Of a stretch of DNA of 20,669 bases, positions 1 to 6,707 are shown in pieces (the first letter of the stretch is position 1; each line of letters opens with the position of its first letter). This stretch comes from an uncultured Clostridia bacterium (GTDB lineage: Bacteria > Bacillota > Clostridia > Oscillospirales > Ruminococcaceae): the NCBI GenBank assembly GCA_947625455.1, contig CANQOJ010000015.1:1-20669 (forward strand), given 5' to 3'. The position numbers were made by a program, and so were the translations under genes. The notes under the pieces are model-generated. The model saw only the letters and a program-made list of their open reading frames with translations, did no database searches and was not told where the DNA came from.

Positions 1-1
1 C

Positions 2-70
2 CTTACGGTGAGCCAGAGCATCGAGGAGGGGACCCTGGTGGAGCCCGGCACCGTGGTGACAGTAACCCTC
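2..70 (+). other. Foreign PASTA-domain fragment (chimeric window end)
   Basis: Read on the plus strand from base 2, this stretch encodes the second half of a PASTA repeat: a V-SQS start, an acidic stretch, G-T, V-x-P-G and a final TVTL strand. PASTA repeats occur at the C-terminus of class B penicillin-binding proteins and PrkC/Stk-type kinases. The first 60 bases are about 68% GC with G/C in nearly every third position, unlike the genes that follow. The opposite strand here should encode the middle of AtpE but shows no AtpE similarity. The join falls near 58-70, where both readings share bases around GTAACCCTC. A chimeric assembly or library join is the simplest explanation. A true rearrangement or transfer is possible but less likely. 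Confidence 0.7.
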
Positions 71-184
71 GCCGATACCCGGTCCAAGTCCCGCTATCAT
101 AGCGGTGCCTGCGCCGAGAGCAGAAGCTCCAAGTACTATGGCATTCGCCAAAATTTTCATTGTTTCGGGTGTCATTGCATCCAT
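62..184 (-). CDS. atpE: F-type ATP synthase subunit c (AtpE), truncated after residue 41
   Basis: Subunit c forms the membrane rotor ring of the FoF1 ATP synthase and carries ions between the half-channels of subunit a. The ATG at 184 has a GGAGGA Shine-Dalgarno 8-9 bases upstream. The visible 41 residues form the first transmembrane helix: a short N-terminus, an Ala/Gly-rich stretch, then GLGPGIGEGY, the Gly-rich packing motif. The usual continuation (a polar loop and a second helix with the ion-binding Glu) is missing because the sequence changes to unrelated GC-rich DNA at about base 62-70. The reading frame does not stop there but becomes meaningless. E39 sits where sodium-type rings have Gln in the GxGQG motif. 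Without helix 2 the coupling ion cannot be assigned. It lies 81 bases after atpB, as expected. Confidence 0.85.
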
Positions 185-265
185 TTGTTTGTCCTCCGTG
201 AAAAATATGAATTTTTTATCCTTGTCATAAAGGATATTTACAAAATCTTTTCCCTTTCGGGAATG

Positions 266-982
266 TCAATCCCCGCACTCCGCCGATGAAATGTACGACA
301 TTGAGAGCATTATGAAGATATATGCCTGCATAACCGCCGAGAATACGTCGAAATACAGCGACGTTACCGCAGGAATAAGTATCGCAAAGTTTCCGAGAGC
401 GAAATATATCAGCGCGCCTATAACAGTACCCGCCACCATATTTCCGAACAGACGGAGCGTAAGTGCCAGAGGATTTGCAAATTCGCCGATTATGTTAAAC
501 GGTAACATGAACGGCAAAGGCTCTACAAAGCTTTTCATATAGCCTTTGAATTTTCCCGTTTTCGCGCGGTTTATCTGAACCATAAAGAACGTGATAATTG
601 CGAAAGAACCCGTTACGGAAACGTCCGCCGTCGGATTTCTAAGCCCCAGCAGTCCCATAAGGTTGTTAATCATGATAAAGCAAAACAGCGCCATAAAGTA
701 CGGGCGGTATTTGTTGTACTTTGTACCCATAGTGGTATCCACAGTCGAGGTGAAAAACTCGACTATCCACTCCGCCGCGACCTGTCTTTTTGTTTCGGGA
801 ACGACTTTCATATTGTGCGTGAGAATAAGTACGACGGCTAGCAGTATAAGCATTACGAACCATTGAACTATAACGCTCTCCGTCAGATTGAATGTTATGC
901 CAAATAAATTGAAGCTCGCAACCACAAGAGGTCCGTTTACGGTAATACCGCCCTCCGAAGCAAGAGCCAAAACTGTCGGCAT
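266..982 (-). CDS. atpB: F-type ATP synthase subunit a (AtpB)
   Basis: This is the stator channel subunit of the FoF1 ATP synthase, which provides the two half-channels for the coupling ion against the c-ring. The 238 residues contain five to six hydrophobic helices and the family signatures. The block ANPLALTLRLFGNM (169-182) holds the essential arginine, R177, and the last helix region (211-233) carries the conserved Q219 and a serine/tyrosine-rich end. The N-terminal region before the first helix is short, as in Firmicutes. The ATG at 982 follows AAGGAGG at good spacing. It is four bases after the atpI-like gene and upstream of atpE, the normal Fo order. It appears complete. Confidence 0.96.
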   Translation of the reverse strand: MPTVLALASEGGITVNGPLVVASFNLFGITFNLTESVIVQWFVMLILLAVVLILTHNMKVVPETKRQVAAEWIVEFFTSTVDTTMGTKYNKYRPYFMALFCFIMINNLMGLLGLRNPTADVSVTGSFAIITFFMVQINRAKTGKFKGYMKSFVEPLPFMLPFNIIGEFANPLALTLRLFGNMVAGTVIGALIYFALGNFAILIPAVTSLYFDVFSAVMQAYIFIMLSMSYISSAECGD

Positions 983-986
983 ATTA

Positions 987-1406
987 TCACTCCTCCTTTG
1001 TTTTAAATGCTCTTATCATAATGGCAATTCTGGGGAAAAACAGCGGAACCGCCGAAGTGATAAGGCTTATAAACGGCGCAAGCGCACCGATTGTCAACAT
1101 CGCAAACAAACCCAGATACCTCACGCAATACATAGCGCTCATATATGTCTGCGCAGATTTTTCGCTTTTCTTAACCGCGCCCTGGCAGGCTTTTCCCAGA
1201 AAGAAGAAGCTCAAAACCGACAAAACACAGCCGTAAACCCCGCCTATAGGAAGCGAATAATCCCCGCCGTTTGCAAAGCACAAAATAACGGTGACAAGAA
1301 GATAAACTCCCGAAATTATAAGGAAATATGGCATAAGCGAACGCATTTCCTCGTAAATCGGCTGATTTTTCTTCATAACAAAACTTCCCATTCTACCACT
1401 TGTCAC
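987..1406 (-). CDS. atpI: ATP synthase subunit I-like membrane protein (AtpI)
   Basis: This small polytopic membrane protein lies immediately before atpB, where AtpI, an assembly helper for the c-ring, is normally encoded. The 139 residues show four hydrophobic segments (about 26-45, 53-72, 93-112 and 113-133) and a basic C-terminus. AtpI proteins diverge strongly, so the call leans on position and topology more than on motifs. The longest reading starts at a GTG overlapping the TGA of the upstream atpZ gene (GTGA), implying translational coupling. Later ATGs at codon 6 and codon 11 are possible starts. The codon 11 version begins MKKNQP and has a weak GGGAAG upstream. Confidence 0.72.
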   Translation of the reverse strand: MTSGRMGSFVMKKNQPIYEEMRSLMPYFLIISGVYLLVTVILCFANGGDYSLPIGGVYGCVLSVLSFFFLGKACQGAVKKSEKSAQTYMSAMYCVRYLGLFAMLTIGALAPFISLITSAVPLFFPRIAIMIRAFKTKEE

Positions 1407-1702
1407 CTGTTTTTATAGTCGTCATAATAGTCGTTGTCTTTTTTAGAGCTTGTAAACGCCTTCGGGGCGCGCTTTTCGTCCTTTTCATAGGTCTTTATAA
1501 GCTTTGCGAGATATGAAACCGCACCGCTTATCATAAACAGTATGCCTAACCCCACGCACAAACCCATTACCCACTGCGGTAAATCAAATTGCTTTACAAT
1601 ATAATACCCGCCGACGATGAACAACAGCAGCGGACCTAAAATCACAAAGGTTATCTGACTTACCTTTGCATAAACCGCAAACGGATTTTCATTTTTCTTC
1701 AT
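1403..1702 (-). CDS. atpZ: AtpZ/AtpI family small membrane protein
   Basis: The 99-residue protein has two transmembrane helices (about 16-36 and 42-66) and a charged, Lys/Asp/Tyr-rich cytoplasmic tail. The layout is typical of AtpZ ('ATPase gene 1'), in which a YA...Q.. start is followed by two Gly-rich helices. AtpZ acts with AtpI in several bacteria and has been linked to ion supply or assembly of the Fo sector. It sits directly upstream of the atpI-like gene, sharing a four-base GTGA overlap, and 27 bases after the IseA-like gene. The assignment is an inference from length, topology and operon position. Confidence 0.68.
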   Translation of the reverse strand: MKKNENPFAVYAKVSQITFVILGPLLLFIVGGYYIVKQFDLPQWVMGLCVGLGILFMISGAVSYLAKLIKTYEKDEKRAPKAFTSSKKDNDYYDDYKNR

Positions 1703-1729
1703 CAGCTTACACTGCCCGTCATAACCAAA

Positions 1730-2476
1730 TCACAGCGCAAACTCCGTCAGACGCCAGCCGTCCGCGGTCTTTACCATTTCCATGTCAACTATCATATCTT
1801 CACTTACTGTTGACAAGTCAGTGTCCTCTTCGACGCCGCCGAGATATACTTTCAAATCGCAGTTGGTTTCGCTTGTAGGAGTTACCATAATGCTTGTATT
1901 AGCCCAGAACTCTCTTCTTGAGGTATCGGGCACAAACTCTGCGTTTATTCCCAGAACCTGTTCTTCGACATACATAGGCCTGCTTTCTCCGCTTTCAGCT
2001 TCGCTGTCATATTCCGCGTTTACCAGGACATTCCGCTTCTGATAAACCTCAAAGCCGTTTCCGTCAATGTTGTGCAGAACCTTTTCCGCGGCTTCGTCTG
2101 TATACACCGACTTTACCAGATTTTCAACATCCTCGTAAGTCTTGTATTTACTGCTGTCATCAACATAAACGGTATAAAGGCCGTCCTCAGGCTCGTTTCC
2201 GTATGGTTCGTCAATATGCGAAAGTCCCTCGAAAACGAACAAATTCATAACGTCAAAACTTTGCTGAAGCAAATCGTGCGCGGCATACTGGCACTCCAGC
2301 TGAAACTCGTGTGTTACGGTAAAACCGTTGTCGCTGTCGGGGGTGTTTGTGTCCTCTTCGGGCTTCTGTTTAAGCACGAAAATCAACGCCGCCACCGCAA
2401 GTACCGCCAAAACCGCGACAACAATCGTTATGACAAGCGGCGCTTTGCTTTTTTTCTGATAATATTCTTCGCTCAT
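1730..2476 (-). CDS. Membrane-anchored extracytoplasmic protein, IseA-like
   Basis: This 248-residue protein has a short basic cytoplasmic N-terminus, one transmembrane segment (about 13-35), an Asp/Pro/Thr-rich linker and a soluble domain of about 190 residues outside the membrane. The soluble part contains a Y-x-V strand, a stretch of the form K-x-Y-E-D-V-E-N-L-V, then VYTDEAAEKVL, and ends with a WRLTEF strand. This pattern recalls clostridial proteins annotated as IseA-type DL-endopeptidase inhibitors, which restrain cell-wall hydrolases, but I cannot confirm it without a profile search. It lies between the bactofilin gene (37 bases upstream) and atpZ, in the same apparent transcript as a polysaccharide deacetylase. 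An envelope role fits the neighbours. Confidence 0.6.
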   Translation of the reverse strand: MSEEYYQKKSKAPLVITIVVAVLAVLAVAALIFVLKQKPEEDTNTPDSDNGFTVTHEFQLECQYAAHDLLQQSFDVMNLFVFEGLSHIDEPYGNEPEDGLYTVYVDDSSKYKTYEDVENLVKSVYTDEAAEKVLHNIDGNGFEVYQKRNVLVNAEYDSEAESGESRPMYVEEQVLGINAEFVPDTSRREFWANTSIMVTPTSETNCDLKVYLGGVEEDTDLSTVSEDMIVDMEMVKTADGWRLTEFAL

Positions 2477-2513
2477 ATTTTATAGTTGCCTCTCAAATAT
2501 AATATATTTCTTT

Positions 2514-3587
2514 TTATTCCTTGCTGTCAATTGATATAGCTTCGGGGAATACGTTTCTGCTGTCCTCTTTAGAGAGGAAAGTTGTGTTTACATATCCTTG
2601 TATTATCGCGCCGTCCGCAACGGCAATAGTAGATGTGTTTATATCGCCGAAAACGATAGCGTCGCGCTTCAGTTCAATCTTTCCCGAAACGTCAAGCTTT
2701 CCGCGTATTCTGCCGTTTATGTCCGCAAACTGCGACGACAAATCGCCGATAAGTATTGTATCTCTATCCATTCTTATTCTGCCTTTAAGGGAAATATTTC
2801 CCTGCATAGCGGCGGACGTCATTCCCGCGTTGTTGCAAGTAATATCACCGATAACTTTTCCGCTCAGGTCAATGTTTTTCGTTGTTTCAACATTGCCCTT
2901 TATGTTTCCGTCAACCTGCATATTCGCAAGCGAGCGTATATTGCCGTCAATATTTGTATTCTTGGAAATAACGGTTATTTCCTCGGTTTCGGGTGTTTCC
3001 TGCATAGGTACGCCGTTAGGCACGGGAGGCACAGCGCCGTTTCCCCCGCCCTGACCGCCGTAAAAAGCGTTCTGGTCCTGATTTGGTCTGCCGTAAGGCT
3101 GGTTATTATAAGCGCCTTGATTATTGAAACCTGCCTGATTATTAAAGCCTGCCTGGTTGTTGTAACCCGCTTGATTATACGCAGCTTGGTTGTTGTAACC
3201 CGCCTGGTTATATGCGCCTTGATTGTAAACGCCTGCGGAAGCATTGTTCATATTATTCTGACCGATATTTGTACGGTTATTCTGAACATTATTGCCGGCA
3301 TTTGCATTAACCTGCGCGGTATTTGCCGTGCTGGGCTGACTTTGCTGAACATTCGGGTTCACGGGATTTTCGGGCGCGGTATTCTGCTGAACATTCTGCG
3401 CATTTCCCGCGCGCTCCTGACCTGCCGTCTGCTGCTGATTTGCAGAAGCAGTGTTCTCCTGTTCATCTCTTAAGTATTTGTCAAGCTCTGTCGGCTTTGC
3501 GGGACGCGCTGTATCATTGTTAGGCTGGTCGCCGTCCTTTTTCATCAGTTCCTTGATAGCCTGCGAAAAGTTATCTTTAATTCCCAT
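2514..3587 (-). CDS. Bactofilin-family polymer-forming cytoskeletal protein with Asn/Gln/Tyr-rich region
   Basis: Bactofilins self-assemble into non-polar filaments through a short right-handed beta-helix and commonly localise cell-wall enzymes. Here the beta-helix domain lies at about residues 203-335: repeated GNI, GKV, GDI, GKL and GDI turns in strands of roughly 17-18 residues. Most family members are 100-200 residues long. This one has 357, owing to a long N-terminal region. Residues 1-17 could form an amphipathic membrane-targeting helix. Residues 42-120 are rich in Gln, Asn and Ala, and 120-166 consist of degenerate YNNQAG-type repeats. The ATG follows AAAGGA. It lies 24 bases after the polysaccharide deacetylase gene, a pairing consistent with filament-directed wall modification. 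Confidence 0.88.
   Translation of the reverse strand: MGIKDNFSQAIKELMKKDGDQPNNDTARPAKPTELDKYLRDEQENTASANQQQTAGQERAGNAQNVQQNTAPENPVNPNVQQSQPSTANTAQVNANAGNNVQNNRTNIGQNNMNNASAGVYNQGAYNQAGYNNQAAYNQAGYNNQAGFNNQAGFNNQGAYNNQPYGRPNQDQNAFYGGQGGGNGAVPPVPNGVPMQETPETEEITVISKNTNIDGNIRSLANMQVDGNIKGNVETTKNIDLSGKVIGDITCNNAGMTSAAMQGNISLKGRIRMDRDTILIGDLSSQFADINGRIRGKLDVSGKIELKRDAIVFGDINTSTIAVADGAIIQGYVNTTFLSKEDSRNVFPEAISIDSKE
3090..3230 (-). repeat. In-frame tandem repeat coding for YNQ/YNNQ units in the bactofilin
   Basis: About nine degenerate copies of a 15-18 base unit (GTTGTAACC/GATTATA/GCCTGG variants on the plus strand) encode the tyrosine- and asparagine-rich units of residues 120-166. The copies stay in frame and differ mainly at synonymous or Phe/Tyr, Ala/Gly positions. 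Such arrays expand and contract easily, so copy number may vary between strains. Confidence 0.8.
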
Positions 3588-3611
3588 TATTTTTCCTTTC
3601 CAACGCTTTAT

Positions 3612-4964
3612 TTACGCAAACGGACCGACAAACTGCACCGGCGTAGTATCGTTGTTTATTTTATCAAGCTTATATCCCTTGTTTACAAGCACCTTTATAA
3701 TATCCTCCAGAACCAGAACGGTATTATTCCTGTTCGCCGCGTCATGCATAAGGATAAACGAGCGGAAATTCTTCTGACTGTTGTTGTCAACTTCCGTGAG
3801 GACGTGGTTATACATTGTCGTCCAGTCCGCGCCGTCCGCGTCAAGACTGTCCACGCTCCAGTCGTAATATCTGAACCCGCGCCTTGTCATTTCCTCAATT
3901 ATCGCGTCGCGGACTTCTTCGTTGTGGTCGTTTTTACTGCCGCCCGGAAAACGGAAAATCTCCGTATAAACGCCTGTCGCTTCGTAAATCATCTCTCTTG
4001 CCTCGTAGAAATCCTTTAGATAATCCTCAACGGACGCATAAATGTCATCATATACATGGCTTGCGCTGTGAACGCCTATGGAATGTCCCGCTTCAACAAT
4101 AGCTTTCATTCTCGCGTAACAAGTTTCATTCCTCTGCGGTACGACAAAGAACGTTGCTTTTATATTCTGCTTTTTCAGATAATACAGAATGTTCGCCGTG
4201 TTGCTTGACGGACCGTCGTCAAAGGTCAGATATACCGTATTGTCCTCCCTCACATAATTTTCGGGTGCGTCAACGACCATGCTTGGATAAAGGTCGGCAT
4301 ACGGACTTGTTTCTTCGTTAGGTTCGGTATTGCTGTCAGTCGTGCTTGATGAACTGCTGTCGGGAGTTGACGAACTGTTTTCGGGAACAGACGAACTTCC
4401 CTGTGAACTGTTGTTCCTGTTGTTTATGTATTCGATAATTTCACTGTCGGTCATTCCCGCGGCAGAAAGTATCTCGTAGCATTCCTCGGCAGATGTGCTG
4501 TGTTTGGAAGCAATCACGGTGATTATATCCTTATCGGAAATGCCGTTGCTTTCCATAATGTTGTAAAGTTCCCATGCGCCGACGGTTTCCTTTGCGACAA
4601 TAACTCTCAGCATTTCGCTGTCGGATATTCCCGCCTGTGAAAGTATTCTGTAAAAATCCTCGGCGGACATATTTTTGCTTTTATTTATCTGCTTTATAAG
4701 TTCAGAATAAGGAACTCCGCTTTTGTCGAATATCTCGCAAAAATCCTCGGCAGTCCCCGCCCTTTCGCCCGCAAGCACCTGACAGGCTGAATTTAACCTT
4801 TCATTTTCGGTTTGTACCTCGGAAAGTTCTTTTTTTCCTCCGAAAAACAGTACGGCAAAAACAATCGCAGCGGCAAGCGGCACGAAGAAAAATATAGCGA
4901 GAACAGTTTTAATTAAAACCTTAAAAAACTCAACGCTGCCAAATTGCATTTTTCCAAACCTCAT
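3612..4964 (-). CDS. Membrane-anchored polysaccharide deacetylase with four helical repeats (NodB/PgdA family)
   Basis: Likely removes acetyl groups from peptidoglycan or another surface glycan. Residues 18-41 form a membrane anchor, 44-65 a short coiled coil, and about 70-185 four repeats of about 30 residues, each of the form SAEDFYxILSxAGISDSExI. A Ser/Thr/Asn-rich linker (186-220) leads to the NodB domain (about 243-430). Catalytic motifs are intact: TFDDGP (D249, D250), H299-S-A-S-H303, RFPGGS (338-343), DWSVDS (368-373) and LMHD (405-408). It is the first gene after a strong promoter. The ATG at 4964 lacks a Shine-Dalgarno, whereas the ATG at 4949 has an AGG at good spacing, so the true protein may be five residues shorter. 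The substrate is not determined by the sequence. Confidence 0.92.
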   Translation of the reverse strand: MRFGKMQFGSVEFFKVLIKTVLAIFFFVPLAAAIVFAVLFFGGKKELSEVQTENERLNSACQVLAGERAGTAEDFCEIFDKSGVPYSELIKQINKSKNMSAEDFYRILSQAGISDSEMLRVIVAKETVGAWELYNIMESNGISDKDIITVIASKHSTSAEECYEILSAAGMTDSEIIEYINNRNNSSQGSSSVPENSSSTPDSSSSSTTDSNTEPNEETSPYADLYPSMVVDAPENYVREDNTVYLTFDDGPSSNTANILYYLKKQNIKATFFVVPQRNETCYARMKAIVEAGHSIGVHSASHVYDDIYASVEDYLKDFYEAREMIYEATGVYTEIFRFPGGSKNDHNEEVRDAIIEEMTRRGFRYYDWSVDSLDADGADWTTMYNHVLTEVDNNSQKNFRSFILMHDAANRNNTVLVLEDIIKVLVNKGYKLDKINNDTTPVQFVGPFA

Positions 4965-5031
4965 TCAAGCGGGATTAAAATTCCTTTTCTTTGGGAGAAA
5001 ATACTTTAACCGACAATCCCCCTATTATTAA

Positions 5032-5060
5032 ATAATACTATAAAAAATACAATTTGTCAA
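5032..5060 (-). promoter_or_regulatory. Sigma-A promoter for the deacetylase-bactofilin-atp operon
   Basis: On the minus strand a perfect TTGACA (5055-5060) is followed by a 17-base spacer and TATTAT (5032-5037). Transcription would start near 5025, leaving a leader of about 60 bases before the deacetylase gene. No other promoter of this quality is seen down to atpE. Confidence 0.88.
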
Positions 5061-5140
5061 TAGCTACATTCAACAAATCAGCGGTAAATCAAGAAAACAC
5101 TTTACACTGCAACAAATTTTTGCCCTAATATTTGGTGATT

Positions 5141-5178
5141 TTATACAAAAAAGCGTAAACCCCCGATAGGTTTACGCT
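5141..5178 (-). terminator. Rho-independent terminator after ppiB
   Basis: A perfect 10-base-pair stem (5152-5161 with 5169-5178, AGCGTAAACC) closes a 7-base loop. On the minus strand it is followed directly by TTTTTTGTATAA. It lies about 100 bases past the ppiB stop and separates proC-ppiB from the next operon. Confidence 0.92.
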
Positions 5179-5274
5179 CTGATAATTTCAAAACAATCTG
5201 ATAAAAAATTTCCTTTATCTAGCCTCTAGCTTCTTGGCTTTATTTTTCAAACTCGAACCGATTTAAAGTCCTGT

Positions 5275-5748
5275 TTATTCTTCAATGTAGACCTTTTTCA
5301 TTCTAACCTCTCGAAGGGGTTTATCGTCAAAATCCGTCTGAACTTCCGCGATTTCATCTACCGCTTCAATTCCCTCTACAACTTTTCCGAATGCCGCATA
5401 CTCGCCGTCAAGATACGGCGCGTCCTCGTGCATGATGAAAAACTGGCTTGAAGCGGAGTTGGGGGCTTTTGTTCTCGCCATTGAGATAACGCCGCGGACG
5501 TGCTTTATGTCGTTTTCAACGCCGTTTGACTTAAACTCGCCTTTTATTGTTTTCTCAGAACCGCCCGTGCCGTCGCCTTTGGGATCGCCGCCCTGTATCA
5601 TAAAGCCTTTTATTACGCGGTGAAATGTAAGTCCGTCATAAAATCCGCTTTCGACAAGTTCCAGAAAGTTCTTTACGGTTATGGGCGCTTTGTCGGGATA
5701 GAGTTCAAGCTTTATCTTCTTGCCGTTTTCGAGTTCAATTACTACCAT
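5275..5748 (-). CDS. ppiB: Cyclophilin-type peptidyl-prolyl cis-trans isomerase
   Basis: Catalyses cis-trans isomerisation of peptide bonds before proline. The 157 residues form a single cyclophilin domain with no signal peptide, so it is cytoplasmic. Recognisable parts are TFHRVIKGFMIQGGD (41-55, with catalytic R44 and Q52), the SMAR strand (89-92), SQFFI (101-105) and YLDGEYAAFGKV (112-123). The position that is tryptophan in human cyclophilin A is tyrosine (Y117), a common bacterial variant that weakens cyclosporin binding. The start overlaps the proC stop as TAATG, with GAGGAG upstream inside proC, so translation is probably coupled. A terminator follows the gene. Confidence 0.95.
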   Translation of the reverse strand: MVVIELENGKKIKLELYPDKAPITVKNFLELVESGFYDGLTFHRVIKGFMIQGGDPKGDGTGGSEKTIKGEFKSNGVENDIKHVRGVISMARTKAPNSASSQFFIMHEDAPYLDGEYAAFGKVVEGIEAVDEIAEVQTDFDDKPLREVRMKKVYIEE

Positions 5749-6551
5749 TATTTCTTCTCCTCACCAAGTTCATACGCTCTCTTTGTGCAAGCCTCGCAAG
5801 CCTTTACAACACATTCGAGCATTTTCCCGTCATACAGCTCCTGCAACCCCGCAAGCGTTGTTCCTCCGGGGCTTGAAACCTGCTTTATAAGCTCGTCAAT
5901 CGTCATATCCCCGCTTGTCATCATCTTCGCAGAACCGATAAGCGACTGCGCGAAAAGCCTTAATGCCGCGTCTTTGTCAATTTGTACCTTTTCGGCATAT
6001 GTGACAAAGCTTTTTGCAAAAAGGTAGATAAATGCGGGAGAACTGCCGTTTATGGCAATTATTTCTTTCATCTTGTCCATAGGAATTGTTTCCGTTATTC
6101 CGCATGAACCTATAATCTTCTTTGCGAAGTCAAACTCCTCTTCCGAAACGCCCTCGCCTTTGCTTACAGCGGACGCGCCCTCGCCGAGCATCATGGGCGT
6201 ATTCGGCATAACCAGAACAACCTTTGCGTCCTTAAATGTCCTCTCGCGGATATACTCTGCTGAAATTCCCGCGCATATGGAGATTAACGTAAGTTTGTTG
6301 TTGCCGACAGCCTTGATTTCGGCTAAAACGCCGTCAAGCTGCTGGGGTTTTACCGCAAGCAGTATATAGTCGCATTTTTCCGCAAGGTCGGCTATACTGC
6401 TTGACGCGGTAGCGCCGTACAGCGCAAGGTCTTTAAGCTTTTCGGGGTTCTGGTCATAGGCGAAAACTGCGGTATTTCCGAGATTGCCGTTTATTCCTCT
6501 TATGATAGCGCCGCCCATATTTCCAACACCGATAAATCCGAGTTTTGTCAT
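5748..6551 (-). CDS. proC: Pyrroline-5-carboxylate reductase
   Basis: Catalyses the last step of proline synthesis, NAD(P)H-dependent reduction of 1-pyrroline-5-carboxylate. The N-terminal Rossmann fold starts with LGFIGVGNMGGAI, and the dimerisation domain holds the family signature SSPGGTTLAGL near the C-terminus, plus the conserved NGSSPAF block. I start it at the ATG at 6551 (267 residues). A TTG 15 bases further upstream is open in frame, but the AAAGGA ribosome site would then lie inside the gene. It is followed by ppiB with a TAATG overlap. Upstream lies the palindromic repeat at 6603-6707, and no clear promoter is seen between them. Confidence 0.95.
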   Translation of the reverse strand: MTKLGFIGVGNMGGAIIRGINGNLGNTAVFAYDQNPEKLKDLALYGATASSSIADLAEKCDYILLAVKPQQLDGVLAEIKAVGNNKLTLISICAGISAEYIRERTFKDAKVVLVMPNTPMMLGEGASAVSKGEGVSEEEFDFAKKIIGSCGITETIPMDKMKEIIAINGSSPAFIYLFAKSFVTYAEKVQIDKDAALRLFAQSLIGSAKMMTSGDMTIDELIKQVSSPGGTTLAGLQELYDGKMLECVVKACEACTKRAYELGEEKK

Positions 6552-6602
6552 AATATTTCCTTTCAATTGCTTTATTCCTCAGCCTGTATAAAAGCCAAGT
6601 TT

Positions 6603-6707
6603 CAGACTGTAGAGAAAGTCCCAGATGCAAGGAAGCGGTGCTGCGGCTAGGCTTTGTGCCTGCCGCAGTGCCGCTGACGCAGCAGATGGGGCTTTATCTA
6701 CAGTCTG
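6603..6707. repeat. Palindromic interspersed repeat (CAGACTGT family), copy A
   Basis: The 105-base element starts CAGACTGTAGAGAAAGTCCC and ends with the near-complement GGGGCTTTATCTACAGTCTG. Inside is a second imperfect hairpin (6634-6675) with arms AGCGGTGCTGCGGC and GCCGCAGTGCCGCT. It has no coding capacity. The size and nested palindrome suggest a non-autonomous MITE- or REP-like element. Its last bases provide the stop codon of folT. It lacks a U-tract and is not a standard terminator, although an RNA of it would fold strongly. Confidence 0.75.

Larger units (their letters stand above)
4965..5274. other. 310-base intergenic region between ppiB and the deacetylase operon
   Basis: It holds, in minus-strand order, a copy of the AGAAGCTAGAGGCTA repeat motif (5219-5233), the ppiB terminator, about 90 AT-rich bases with nothing recognisable, the promoter and the short leader. 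No open reading frame or tRNA is evident. Confidence 0.75.

Noticed and set aside
62..184. Natural frameshift or pseudogene in atpE
   Set aside because: The abrupt GC change and a recognisable PASTA repeat on the other strand point to joined unrelated DNA, not to mutation of atpE.
888..1418. 176-codon open frame on the plus strand across atpB and atpI
   Set aside because: It is antisense to two well-supported genes, has a basic low-complexity product and no ribosome site.
3090..3230. CRISPR-like array of short repeats
   Set aside because: The units are 15-18 bases, lack unique spacers and lie in frame within the bactofilin gene, encoding YNNQ repeats.
2598..3473. 291-codon open frame on the plus strand opposite the bactofilin gene
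   Set aside because: It is a shadow of the repetitive, Asn-rich bactofilin frame. The product is low-complexity Ile/Val-rich sequence with no ribosome site and no family resemblance.
6603..6707. Rho-independent terminator for folT
   Set aside because: The stem-loop is strong, but there is no U-tract after it on the minus strand. Its ends match dispersed repeats, so it is classed as a repeat.
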